Shown piece after piece: positions 48,118-61,264 of a DNA stretch of 64,000 nucleotides. The notes under the pieces are model-generated. The model saw only the letters and a program-made list of their open reading frames with translations. It was not told where the DNA came from and made no database searches. The stretch is from Copromyces sp. CBS 386.78. Lineage: Eukaryota > Ascomycota > Sordariomycetes > Sordariales > Sordariaceae. The stretch lies in contig MU839137.1 of the NCBI GenBank assembly GCA_030685235.1, positions 1 through 64,000 of the forward strand. The letters run 5' to 3'. How positions within the stretch are numbered: position 1 is the first letter of the stretch; each line of letters starts with the position of its first letter. Made by a program: the position numbers and the translations under genes.

Positions 48118-51100
48118 ATTGAAATCGGGTCCGACTTAAAGCCGTGATGATGGGCGGCAGGCGCGATAGGTTGGTGTTGTTGACGGAGATGAAGACAAGT
48201 GAGGTCGCGTAGTGCTGCTATGATACCGAGCTCGGGTAGAGGAATGCTGACAAGAAAGCTGTGTCTGTGGTCGTAACAGGATGTGCTACCAGGCAGACTA
48301 AATCCAGGATGGCCTGCAGCTCAGATGAAAACACCAAGCTTCTGTTTTGGGCTCGATGCTGTGCAGTACAAGAGAAGTAACCTTGTACCTGTGGATTGGG
48401 CTGGATGTGCACCCAATCTATTGGAGTTGATGCGTTGGCAGTCGATTAAGTGTCAAGGCAAGGCTTGCTATTGGTCGCACCCGGCATATGCAAGCTGATG
48501 TCGCGGGGCAAATGCTGGGTGGCTCGGTCCTGGGCCGTTTGAGACGAGACGAGGAGGCCTGAGTGAGCGAAGCCACGTGAGGGCAGGGTGCTGGCGGAAA
48601 ACGCCTAGAGGGCTGTGCGATAAAAGCTGATGGTAGCGCTGCAGTTGGGATGACGCCTAAGCGAATAGCGAACACTGGCGTCGAGCGGGTGCGGGACGTC
48701 GAGCTTTCGTGGATACTTTTCCCAAAGTGTCGAGTAATTCTAGAGGCCTATCCGGTTCTAAGTGTCAGTTAAAGCAATTCGCAAGCCCAAAACGGAAAAA
48801 GAAAATAAAAGAACAACGGGCAATGACGATGTCACTGGGCCGAGTCGGTGGTGGGCAAGTTTCTTTTGGCGCCTTCAGTTTGATGCGCTGGCATGCATGA
48901 CGGAATATGCACAAGCCAGGCCCACCCTAGTCGACCAGCTCAGCACACACGACCATCGCCCTCGTCTGGGTCTGGCAGAGCAGCATCGAAAGAGGGAACC
49001 GTAAGACCCTAGGGTGGGGGAGAGAAGGAGAAGAGGTGTCAAATCCAGAGGATTGTCTCAACCAGTGAGCGAAGTTGAGGCTGCCATGAAGTCATTGGAC
49101 CTCAGCACCATCGTTGTCCCAACGTCCGGGTTGGGAGCATGCGTTTGTGTAGGCTTCGTCCACCTGTTCCCTCGAGACAAAGCAGCGTAGCTTTGAGCGC
49201 GACACAGCGAAGCGTACACTATCGTCGCGAGGTGAAAGAAGAAGGCAGACACATCCTCAGCGTCTAACCAGGCCACGGGAAGAAGCACACTCGGCCTAGG
49301 ACCTCACAGCCTCTCTGGATTACATCCCTTACGTGGATGTGTGGCCCAGCAACCGAAGGATCCATATGTTGTGTATCGATGCAAGCTTAACAGGGCTGGA
49401 GTAACTCGATGACAGAGACCGAGGAAGAGAGAAAAGGAATGCAAACGTACCGTAAGAAAGTCTGACGGCGTCCGAGTTAAGCGACACTCGTCTGTTGCCC
49501 TTGGCAGATAAACAGAGAATACTTGGGAGAAAGTCAGCAACACTGCCAGGGGATTTCAAAGACACAACGAGGTGTGTGGCTCATGGAGGGAAAGGTGATT
49601 GAGAACAACAGTTGCCGGTCGCCACGAGCAACAAGGCCAGCACATCCCAACAATCAAAATAGATGGAGAGCCCTAACGAATGACGGGTTGAGGGTACTGT
49701 TACGTGCCGCTTCCCGTTTCAGATGAAGATGGTGTGCAGCCCGCAAAGCGGGAGGGGAAGTGAGTGACGCTTGGGAGAAGCATGAGGAATCCCAAGTGGA
49801 AGGCAGGCGAATGGGTGAAGGGGTGACTCTCTGTGACTTACACAAAGCTGTTCAGAAGCACGTCTGTGGATTCACCAAGTCTGGACAGTCCTGGGTACGA
49901 ACAAAATCCCCGAGAGCTGGAGATTCACGCACAATATGAATGCCCGTTGCCAGGAGCGTTACAAGAGCGCTAGGAAGCAGCCGAGTAATTGAAGTCCGCA
50001 GGCGGAAGTTATCACGGGATCTTGTCACGGCCAATAATGAGGCCAATGTCGAGGTTCGCGTTGGTGATAGGTCTTGAAACCAGACGCGATGCTTGATCCG
50101 CAGTATTGCTGCGCCCTGAATTGATTTGCTGTGTCGGGAAAGGGTCTTTGGGATGCTTTGCGCTCGGTTGTGACTGGCTAAGCAGTGCGGGTATGATAAC
50201 TCAAAGTGGATATTGGTGTTTCTACTTTGTTCCCAAATCGTCGTCAGTGTGACTGTCGCAGCCTATAAGTTGTTTCCCAAGATTGCTCTCCAGTCTCTTT
50301 CAAACACTCGCGTCCCAAAATGCGATAGCAAGCCTTGCTTGCTCTCCTAATTGGGAGACAGTGTCAACAGCTCCGCCTTTCACAGATGGGAAGGGGGGAC
50401 TGCCCCCCAGCTCCCGTCTCTGGTCGTGATCGAGCACAGAAGACGCCATCGTGATAGCTCTTGTCCAAAGGCAATTGACATGAAGCAAAGGCGAACTGGC
50501 GATTCCAAGCAAGCACCGGGCAGGTGGCGGAAGTTAACGAGCAGAAGCATCCAATTCTCATGCTGCTCGGACGACCACGACCATCATCAAGCCGGGCCAT
50601 GTCCCTACCGCCCAGCTCTCCGCATCTTGACGAGCTTATGCGCCGGCGTGGGTTGAAGCACCGGCGACAAGCAGGGCAAGCTTGGGATGTGGACGGATTG
50701 ATGGGTTGATGAAAGATGGAGATGACATGAAATTGAGATGAAATGGCAGGGCTTACCTCGATTACAAGTATGTACGAGGCTAATAAGGCAAGCCTGGCAG
50801 TGTGGCTCTTGCGCGCGAAGGTGGCCGCTGAGTGGTTGAGTTTAAAGCGACGTCTCCTTGGGTTGGTGGTTGGTCGGATGCTCCCGTCTCCAATTTGCAC
50901 GCCGTCCGTTTGGCAGCTTCGGTGGGTGGATTTGGGGTCCGACGTTTGTCTGGCTCTTCTGAGACTGATTCGCCGGGACTGATTCAACTGACAGCCAACT
51001 GGAAAGAAAAAAGAACCCTAGGTTGGCCTTGTGTCAATTTCTGCTGATAGCGATATCGATATCGAAATCTCGAAATCTGCGCGACGCGAGGCAGCAATGA

Positions 51101-51727
51101 CGGGTTGACAGCGAGTGACTAAGCAGGCACGCTGACAGACTTGTCGAATGAGATGCGATGAAAGTGCGCGTCAAACAGAGTTGCAAAAAGTCCCAATTGG
51201 ACTGCAAAGGTTGCGCAGGAGTCGATGGTCGCAACCGTTGATTTGATAAAATTTTTGGCCTGTTCTGCTCGCTCGAGAGCCTTGGGCAGTGGAGTGGGTG
51301 ATTGGTGGGCTGATTGGTTGTGCGAGGTGAAGGAGGAGAGACGAGGGGAAATGCGAACGATGATTTGAGGGCGCATCCGGGACTTCTTAAACTTAGTAAT
51401 CTGGTTGGATGAATCAGCTGGCAAGTGGGGCCCCGCCGGCGGCGAGTTCAAAGACAGAAGTGGCTGGCGCCGCCCAGCTCCGGGGGGGAGGTTCGCTGCA
51501 CAATTTTGTGGGTTCTTTTTGGTGCGGGGCCAGGACACTGGACGCTAGCAATGCAAATGGAATCTCAAAAGAGTTGGCAAATTGATGGAAGAAGGAAAAG
51601 AAACAAGAATGGGGATCGCACGGATCTTACAAAACAACAGAACCATACTTTGAATGATATCCTCAATATCTCATTGCGATCAATGCAACAACAACGAGGA
51701 TATCATCGACCTGTCTCCCCGTCTGTC

Positions 51728-51757
51728 TTTTTTCTTTTTTTTTTTCTTTTTTTTTTT
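51728..51757. repeat. Interrupted poly-T tract
   Basis: About thirty bases of T with two single C interruptions. It is non-coding. Confidence 0.9.
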
Positions 51758-53311
51758 CCCTCTTCTGACTAGCGACTGGTATCTGTCTGATATCTGGGTT
51801 GTGACGCAGTGTGAATGGAGAGGTTGGGTGCCTTGAGCTGGAGTTTTAGCGAGACACGATCGGTCGGTAGGCAGAGCCGCACACAAGCAGGCTGTGATGG
51901 TTTGTGTCGAACCCGACTTTTCTTCACACGGTTCAACTTCCCCGGTGAGAAGGAAAAAAAGTGATAGCCAATGGTGCATATCGCCAGGGTAGGACTACAG
52001 CTCCGCGGACATGGCTTGATGATAGCGCGTCCCAACGTCCGACGCGTATCCGACTTCTCTTTCGAGTTTTTATGGCTAAAAACGATCCGACTCTTTTAGC
52101 CAATCTCGATATTGATCATAAATGGCTTATGGTTTTTGCAGAAATAAGATGAGCGTAACAACACTTCCCAAAGGCTATGGGACCATGTTGTTATGACAAA
52201 TCTGAATTTCCAAAGACTATGCAGTAGAAATAACAATACGTACAGGCTGGTTGTTTACAGTAGCTTTCTTGATCGGCGCACGCCTCTATCAACTTCGATG
52301 CACCACCCGACGAGACGGACAACCCCGGAAACTAAACAACAAAACATGCTGTCGCGCGAACTTTGTTGAGCTGTAAGTACATCCGATAGCCGCCTAAATT
52401 TAGTCCGAGCAACGTCACATACGAGGTCGGGCTTTTGGCAAAGTCAGGAGAAACGGTTTCCGTCGCACCGTAGCCGACCATAATACTTGAGAGTTTGGAC
52501 CGGAGGCCTTGCCACGCTCATGCGGCGGTTCGATTTTGCGGTGTTGAAGAGATACGTACATCTCGTATGATCAACAGCCATCGATGATGGCATTCCAGGT
52601 AGCGACTAACACAAGGATGGGCCCGCCTCCGGTCCTCCGGATAGTCATGTTTATGTTGCGAGCATAAACACGGGCGTCATTGTGAGCATCTGGCAAAGGT
52701 TGTTGTTGATTGATGAGCGCAGGGTCGGTAGGTTGACCCTGGGCTTTGCCACGGAGTGCATTCAATTGGGCAAGCATTGAAAAGCTTGGCCATGTTTCCA
52801 AGTTAGTCAAGTCCAAGGCGCCCTCTCTCGATGCCCAGGAGTGCCAGGCCAAGAGGACCGGGGATGCAGGAAGCAGCGAGGCCAACTCATCGGGAGTTCC
52901 AGCCTCCACCCCCCCAGCCCAATGGAAATGTCGGTGTGGACCACAACAGCAGACGTCAGAAACCAGAAACCGGGACTCTGTTGGCCCGCTGGGGCCTGAT
53001 TATGCTCTCCACCAGTGGCCTCGTAAACCCCCAACGCGACCCCGCCGGACAACGGTTGACCGGCCTTTGGTGGCATCTGTCAGACTGTCATCCATCGTAT
53101 GAAACTCGATCGATAGGGAAGATCCATTCTTGCGATCCCACGGGCAGTATCATGCTCCGTGCTCTGGGTATTGCAAACGATGAAGATGGGAATCAGAGGC
53201 TCTGACTCTTATAGGTTTTACAGAGGCACGCGCCGTGGTGATGCTCTTCTCGCAAAACACGACGCTGCGCCGCAAGCCGGCCTTGTTTCGGGGGGGTGCC
53301 CTTTGGGTTAC

Positions 53312-53339
53312 GTGTTCCGTGTTCCGTGTGCCGTGTGCC
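53312..53339. repeat. Four copies of GTGTKCC
   Basis: Two copies of GTGTTCC followed by two of GTGTGCC in direct head-to-tail order. It is non-coding. Confidence 0.85.
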
Positions 53340-56300
53340 GGAAATGAATTTGACTGGATTGTGAACGAAGCTGTCCGCTGTGTCATTAGCAATCCGGTCA
53401 ACAAAGAACATTGATGTCGTCGTGTATCAGCTAGGTATCGGCACTACACCACGGCATACTGTAGGCAGAATATTGATAGCGGGGTACAAGGCTGGCTGGC
53501 TGGGTCGCATGTCTCTGATCCGCAGTCAGGTGATGACACCATGTATTATCCAAACACTCCCCTTGTGCGATTTCATGCGAGGTGTCCTCGCTATCCTTGA
53601 CTCCCCGTCCATGTTGCCCACCGGTCTTGGCGCTGGAATTCGGGACGTTGCGTTGCGACGGTGGTGGCGGCTCGGAAAGATGGGGAACGGTGATTCTCGT
53701 CCTTCGTTGCAGGTTGCGGGTTGCGGCTCTCCGTGCTGCTTTGTGCTTGTCCGATGAAGCCTCTGGAAAACTCGTTTCAATCGGGCTCTCTTGTCGTTTG
53801 ATAAATGGATTCTACTGGCTACCGTCGGTTAGATGCACTGGCCACCCTCTGGGGGCATGTGGGGCATCCCCTTGGGGGCCCGCTTACAGCCAGCCAACCG
53901 ACCTACTCTAGAGCGAGGGGCGGTTGGCTGGCGAAGCGAATCCACCTAACCGACGAGTACAAATCCACGTTGTTGACTGTTAAAAATCTCCGGCGTCAGG
54001 ACCTACCGGCGGACCGACCGTGACTCGGGAACTGCCGGCCGCGGTTTCCACTGGCATGCTTTCGTTGATGTGGTTCGCTCGGTTGCTCCCTTTTCTACCT
54101 TTCCAGGCGCAAAGTTGACTCTGGTTCTGTGACTGTGGCTGTCAAAAGCTCTCGGTCATCGTCCTGTCACCAAAGACAAGACAAGTAACAACGAATAAAA
54201 CAGCCAAGGCAGGCGACTGGGAATTGGCCCTAGTACAGTAGCGGCGATGAGCTGGGGCAGGGGTAGGAAGATCCCCTGGGCTTCTCCGCATTCCACTTCC
54301 ACTGATTGTGCACCCCTCTCGAGACACCCTCACTGACCATGCATCACCTCATCTGTGTGCAACAACATCACGTCTTTCTCGAGACAAATGACAATCCTCC
54401 AGGCTTCCTTCGGCCCAGCTTCCTTCACCATGTGGTCGCACAAAAGTCATGTCCGGTAACATGGAACTTTTATCGCGGCCCAATGGCTGATCATGACGCC
54501 CCCAAACACTGTTGGACAAAAGTGGCAGACAACAGACGGCCACCGTCGACCGACTTTCCATGCCCCAGGACACTGCTGTCCTAGACTAGAGGCTGTCTCA
54601 TAGACACTCATCAGCAAGTGCAGTGCAGGAAGCTAATTGTACGTCGTCCGTCATGGAAGCACGACCCCCTTCTTTGCATCCACTCGTCATCATCCAGTTC
54701 CCAATTCCGCAACAAGCTACCGCGGCCCAACTTGAGAGCTTTCGGGCGAATGGTTGACGAGCAGTCAGCTTCAGCTCTGCTATTCGACGCCCGGGAGCCT
54801 CATGGTACCCCATAAACAAGCTGCCCCCTTCGGTTTACGAAACGTTCAATCTTCGTTATCATGTCATTCCTCGGATTCACACCTCTTGCGGAAGCTTCAG
54901 GAATCTTGGCTATCAAAAGTGTTCCCAGGGCTCATATTGCCCCCCTGCTCCATGTGGACATTATACACTCTTTCACTATCACCTGTCACTTTGGTGATTC
55001 GGCCTTGGTGACAACAGCTGAGGTTCTTTAATGATCACGAGGCAAGGCCGCAAGGTAGCTTGCTCGCCTTGAGCCCCAGCCTGAGCTGTCCCCTGTTCTT
55101 GTCAATACCCCCACTGAAGCTAAAGACCCTGAAGGTTCACCTCTTTTTGGGTACGAAGGGGAAGTTGTGATTGACCAATGTGACCAAAACGTAACGATTG
55201 ACAGTGAGCCAGTCCTGTTCTGGCGAGATGCCGTCAGGGATCGAAGAGCTTTGCGGGGGCCTGCGATGCTACTGGTTCTCATTTTGATCGCCTCAGACAT
55301 CACGTCTTGGCCGCTCAGGTCCGCGAGGCTTTCCTCACATCGATATCCCCACAGAAGACATCGACTCTTGATCGGTTCTTGAAGGTTTGGGATTGGTTCT
55401 TCAATCAGGCTTGAAAGTAGAAATCAATGAGTTTGTCTTTTCCATGAAGGTAATGTCAAGACTGATACATCACGTTGTTGTGAATGAACACTCTGCAGCA
55501 TGATGATGTTGGTTGCGTTCGCAGATTTTATGAATACCCAGACCCCATGAACACTCGGTAATTTCCCTGCACACAACCATCACAAATTTGAACCCTCTCC
55601 ACTCATCATCGAGGTCTCCATGAACTTACCTATCAGCCGTTCCATCGCCCGATTCATTCTTCTTGTCGCCCAAACTTGCCGAGTGTCAAACCTTCTCTGA
55701 CGATTATTCGTGTCGGGCAGGCAGTCGTTTTTGGTGATTTATAAGACGGCCATTCCAATCCTTACCAAGATCCATAAGAAACGAGTGTCTTCCAGCCGCT
55801 AGTAACAATTCATTGACCGGCAATTCACATGCCCAAACTCCCTGGAACAGAAGTCATATCCCCCGCAATGAGGTAGAGACAAAGTGCTGAAAAGCCGCCA
55901 GCCCCAGTTTTATTATTCTCCAATTACACGCGCCTAGCCCATCTATCGTCTGTTTACCAGGCTTCCACGTGTTGTTTCCACTTCCCGCGTGTTGCTCTTA
56001 GCTGGGGCACCAAGCCACCACCACTGGCCACCACCACACGTCCCCGAATCAACGTGAGGAAAGATATCAAACCAAGCACGACTCCCACGTTTGAATGGGT
56101 CTTTCCATGCGTTTCTCTTGACTGGCTGAACGGCACGTGTGGAGGAAGAGGGAACACTAGCGGATTGGGGAACCACAAACGAGGATGTGCAACGAAAAGA
56201 AAGCCAAGCACCACCTCTCATCTGACCTGACCGGTATTGTGGCCGTTGTCGTTATCGCCAGTGTTATAACAAGATCAGGAAGTCCGGACGGGCAAAAAGG

Positions 56301-56572
56301 GCCGGAGGGCGGAGATACTGCACCACAACATAAACAACAACGGCAACAGAAACAAGGATGACAACACAAGCTCGGAGATGAACGGTCACTACCATATCAT
56401 AACCTTCATGGTGAAGTCACTGTCCGGAGTCTCGGAGATGAAGAAGCCGAGGGAAGATGAGGATTGGGTTAGAGGGCCGTGTGCGTATGAGAGGTTGGGT
56501 GATTTCGGAAAACTGTCCCAACAAATAATGAGTAGGAAAGCAAGCGGATATCGCTTGTCAGTCGTGCAAGTC

Positions 56573-56600
56573 GGATACCGGATACCGGATACCGGATACC
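56573..56600. repeat. Four perfect copies of GGATACC
   Basis: A seven-base unit is repeated four times without mismatch. GTC on the left and CGAC on the right form a short inverted flank. It is non-coding. Confidence 0.9.
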
Positions 56601-58772
56601 CGACGAGTTCAAAGAACCAAAACAAACGCTAGGTGACTTGACTTTTAGTCTTCTTCTTCCATCCCCAGTTCCGACCGTCCGTCCCTGTGTGTACGTACCA
56701 TCGTTCTAGTTCAGACGGGTAGGTAGGTTGGCAAGTAGCTATCACCCTCTCCCGAGGTTGACCGCACCATAATTATGGGGCAAATGGATGTTTGGGGACC
56801 ATGACACGACTACCTATCTTATCTTTAAGCACTGACATTGCGTTGAAGATAGAGGTACCAGCGGGAAGTTTTCGGATCAATGTTCGCTTCGGCGCCGAGA
56901 TTGTTTCTGCTGGATAACATGTGACGGATACAGCCTAGGCAGACCGGGGACCGGAGCCGTGTTGAGTAACAGGTACACTTAACTCAACCTCTTGTGCTGC
57001 TAAAGAAGTTCTGAGATCAGCATCAAATGACTACAGCAGTTTAGGTGGAGGTCGTTCGGCTCCGAAGACATTCGCTTTCGGATATTGAGGGAGACCTCAG
57101 GAGGCTCATTCAATGGAAGGAGTGACCTGACGGTCTGAGTCGCGACTTCCCAATTTCCGTGGATTTCCACAACATGGCGAGCACTTGCCCGAAAATGACG
57201 GCGATGGAAATATGTGTAGTTGATCAATCAAGGTGCGCGGCATCCATACTGAACTGGAGATGACCCTCAATTTCACCGGACAAAGCACCAGAAGGAAGGT
57301 GTATTCGTTATCCATTGAAAAGGACAAGCTCAGGGGCATGCTATATGTTCCCTTACCTTTCGTCTATCTTACGTATCATGTAAGTCTGTGGGATCAAATA
57401 AGGCCTATACCCCGAAGCTTGTCACTTGATAGTATCGATATCTATTAGGCCAAAGGTCAGCGGCCAATGGTCAACAGCCAGAATGATATAGTTCTGAGCT
57501 ACTTTCTCTCGGACATTTTTCCAAAGCCGTGGTTACTTTTTTCTCTCCTAGAGCACAGGCCGCTAGAGCGCTGCTCGTCAGTTTGTATCGATTTTGTTTT
57601 TCTGTTCCTTTTTCTTGGCCCGCAATCAGAACATGAGCCGCCCGATATTACGAACAACATCACTGTGCCGGATTCCGGTGGTCGTCTGCTTATGAAGCTT
57701 TTTTATCATCATATCGACTAGGTAGTCAACAGTCTTACATGTCTCTTACAGGCGATGACCGCTGGACACTTTATCGAGTATCGACTAACTGAACTCGCTC
57801 GCGATTTTACTTACTCAGCCTACGTAGATCCTGCTGGAAAGCGACAGAGGATGCAACTAGCGAGACTAGCAGCAATCGTCAACAACTTGTGAAATTTTCT
57901 GATAGTTTTGGCCGTTGCACAGCGCAGACCGCACCACGAGTAAGTTTTCTTAGTATCGGTCATCTCGGGAGTTATTCGACACCACCACATCACGCTGATT
58001 TGACGATGAAGGAGGGGGGTCAGATCTTGCCGGGCGCCGGACGCCACACATTCGTCCACACAGCGGCTCATTGGTATGATGAAAACATCTCTTCTGTTCC
58101 ACGACTTAAACAAACCCGAAAGTCAGAAGACGACAAAAATGAATGCTATGAAGACTAGAGAATGAAGAAATGCCTATATAACAGTCACTCAAAGCTGAAG
58201 AAACATCATCGGTCCGCCAAGTCCGATACCTAACTTAACTTGACCGACCTAGACTGAATACGAGTAAGATGTAGTCAAACAGTTCCATCTGCTGTGCCTC
58301 CGGAGCCTCGCACCAACGAAAAGGACTGTGCATGTTGTGTATACTATGTACAAGAGAGTCGAGCCATACGGGACTAAACCTGTCTAGTTGAGCGATGTCT
58401 GTCCTCGTCGTTTACCACTTTGTGTTTCTTCGGATTGTCCACTCGGATCGGGCCAGGTGATCTGATATCTACGTTTAAGACTGGCTGTGAAGCTCTAGAA
58501 GCTGGTTTATAGTGGGCTCGGCAATATCGGAGGAGGTGGATTGCAGTCAAATGGTTCAGTGTCATCAAAGCGACAAGCCTGTAATGCTTTCTCTGGGTCT
58601 TGCCACTGTAATGGAAACATGTGGTTGCGGGCGAGACAATAAGTTGACTTTGCAAGCACGAGACGAACGGCGTCTTTGCAACCATAAAACAACATGAAGC
58701 CGAGGTACAGTAGACCAATATGAGCCAAAGGTCTTGTCTTGGTCTCATTCGGCCAGTGCTATGAACAAAGTC

Positions 58773-58812
58773 AAAAAAAAAAAAAAAAAAAAAAAAGGAA
58801 AAAAAAAAAAAA
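58773..58812. repeat. Poly-A tract
   Basis: A24, GG and A14 in a row. This creates a Phe-rich antisense frame that should not be taken as a gene. It could be the tail of a retroposed sequence on the + strand, but no source is recognisable just upstream. Confidence 0.9.
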
Positions 58813-58956
58813 GCCGGAAATTCAGCAGGCATCGTTGCGTGATGTCTGAAACTGGCCAAGAACTCCCACGATGGTGTTTCATCTATGGGAACTGACGAGA
58901 TCCATATGATCTATCACGATCCTAGGTATTACTGACATATGGGCAGTCAGATAGGC

Positions 58957-59016
58957 GACCGTATCGAGCGGGCCTTCTCAGGCGGCCACCCGTCCTGACC
59001 ACTGCCCAGATGCTTG
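58957..59016 (-). pseudogene. Possible 5S rRNA fragment
   Basis: The minus strand reads AAGCATCTGGGCAGTGGTC, then AGGACGGGTGGCCGCCTGAG and AAGG. This resembles the 3' half of fungal 5S rRNA (AAGC..., GGTCAGTAC, GGGTGACC, CGAATCCC-type blocks) with several mismatches and small gaps. Neurospora scatters 5S genes and pseudogenes over its genome. The 5' half is not recognisable. The match was judged by eye only. Confidence 0.25.
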
Positions 59017-61264
59017 ATGTTGCGCACTTGCGATGACCTCAAGGCTGCAGTAAGAGCCTCCAGAGTGGTGACTCGAATCAATTGCCTCAACGACAGAGCA
59101 TCAATATCTAGCAGGTTGTCATGGCAGCAGGCGCGCGCTATAGAAGACTCGGAAACAAGTATACTCGCAAGTTATAAGGAGGGTTGGGTACTGAGCGCGC
59201 GCTCAAATAAGGGGTTCGAGGTCGTTAACAGCAGCCAATCGATGCGAAGGCGTCTAGACTTTCTCGTCCAGGACCAGATGCGGAAGTCCGGGGAGATCCA
59301 CCAACAGAAGGCCCGGTGGATGGTTTCTTTCACGCAAAGTCAAGCGCATCATCAGCCGCGCGCCGTGTTGGTCGGTCCTGGACAAAGATCCGGCCTAAAC
59401 CGTCCAAAGCAGGCCCGGGAAGGCGGCCTCTCCAGGGATAAACTAAGTACGGCTGCAACCGCAAACCGGGCGAACTGACAGCCGCTTGGCTTTCTGGAAC
59501 AGGCGTCTCGACCAAGGCAGGCATGAGCTTATGGTTTTTGGACATGGCAAGTCAAAACCAGCTGGCGCGGGCTCCCGGTAAGGGCCCGTTAGACGCGTAG
59601 AAGATGGGGAATGAAGAGAATACCGCGAGGTTGGGAATGCCAAATTTGCATACTGATACGGATACTGGCGTTTCGAAAGCAGCAAGAAGCGTCTATCTTG
59701 CAAGACGGCTAGTTGGCGGTTAGGTGGCGCGGGAGAGACGCATATATAGAAGAGAGTGCTGCTGCAGGCTCTAGCACAACACCACCAATCACATCCCGTG
59801 TCTCGCCGGCACCCCATCTCCCTCCTGAGCGGTTGAGGTACCGAACCTGGACGGACGCCATCACGATTCACCTCACGATCTCGCAGCCAGCACCACTTGG
59901 CCATCTCCATCTCCCATCCCGAGCTCGTGGCAAAGACACCGGAAAACCCGGGCCAAGGCGTTTCGTTTCTTCTTCCCGTCTTATGCTCTGTGATTTGGGT
60001 CCAAGGGCTGTTGGCGGGCGTTCCACTCACCATCAGGTTGACGGGGGCCTCGCAATCCACTCGGAAATTCCCCTTGGGAATCACCACTTTTTAAAGTCAG
60101 TCGATCAAGAGCCCAGGCGCCGCATTTGCACCCGGTATTCTTCTGGATTTCCTCGTTGGATCGCGGTATTGGATCTTTCTTGGGCGCTTCTTCTTCTCGA
60201 GGCACACAGAACCCGATCTTTGACTGCGCAACTGCGTAGAAGACTACAAGGGACTAGACCTACAAGGCAATCCACTGGACTTGTGTAAGTATCCATCCTC
60301 TTTGCCTTCCGCGATACCATCATCAATCAACCTATCCCATTCTTCAAAACGTATCCAGACCAAGCAGACCAAGCGAATGCTGCCAGCGCACCGGACAGAG
60401 GAAAAAAAAAAAACGGGAGTTCTGCTGGATGTAGTAAGCTGCATCCAGCGTCACACTAAAGCATACGGCGAGCATCCAGCACATTCACAGCCGCCTTGTC
60501 AAGGCCCTGTCAAATCGCTTGCCGCCGCCGTCCACCTTGAGCCCCTCTGACTGGCTGGTCCGCGCTTGGCTGCAACCTCACCACCTCTGCTTCTTCCCTC
60601 TCACACTGCTTCTCTCAACAACCCTCTCATATCTTGACAAGTTGCTGCTGGTGGCGTATAGCACTTCCCGCTTCTCCTCTTTTCACCTTGATCCTCCCGT
60701 CCGTCTGTCGCTTGTGATTCGAACCAACTCCCCTGGACTCGAGTTAACAAACCATCCTCCCTAGAAAGCCTAGCTCAACCACCCCACCTGGTCTTCACAA
60801 CGGGCCCGACCAATCACCAGACTCTTCGAAGCCCTTACCTGCCTTCCGCTAGCTCCAAGTGCTAAAGAGAGCCAACCCTGGAGCCAAACCCACTGCTCCG
60901 GAAACGAACAGGGACACCAAGGGAGGGAGACCAGCATCACACGCCGGGTACTCATCCTTCTGCTGCCGCGGGGATTTGTTTCTAGCTTCGCTTGTTTCGA
61001 GTCCGACTGCTGAAGCACACCCTCGTCCCTCGCCTACCCCTTCACATCTTTACCGCCTCCGGGGCCCTCACTTTGCTCAACCTCTTCATATAACCGTTTG
61101 CCCACCATCTCCTGCACGTTTCCTGCACTCTTTCCCCTCCCCACCTACCGGCTCTCTTCCTCCATCGCCCAAAGGCAAGTCAACCGGTGGTTCACTACGC
61201 CATACGATTCCTCAACATCAACGCTTCTTAGGCCTTCCACATCGCCAGCCTATCAACCATCAAC

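Larger units (their letters stand above)
48118..61264. other. 13-kb tract without a recognised gene
   Basis: No frame in this stretch gives a recognisable protein. The left part (48.1-51 kb) is the hapB upstream region and contains minus-strand donor-like sites (GTACGT near 49,449, GTAAGT near 49,841, GTAAGC near 50,757). These could belong to a spliced 5' leader. Homopolymer runs lie at 51,728-51,757 (T) and 58,773-58,812 (A). Short tandem repeats lie at 53,312 and 56,573. A 5S-rRNA-like fragment may lie near 58,957-59,016. The right end (60.3-61.26 kb) is C/T-rich and probably the leader of the next gene, with a GTAAGT site at 60,285. Confidence 0.55.

Noticed and set aside
50364..50987. 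Minus-strand frame of 207 codons upstream of hapB
   Set aside because: Arg/Ser-rich composition without domains. It overlaps open + strand frames. More likely part of a leader or chance.
58374..58859. Minus-strand frame with a Phe-rich run
   Set aside because: The Phe run is produced by the poly-A tract at 58,773-58,812. Nothing else supports coding.
59443..60288. Two antiparallel frames of 191 and 214 codons
   Set aside because: Antisense frames mirror each other in a GC-rich stretch. No domain in either.
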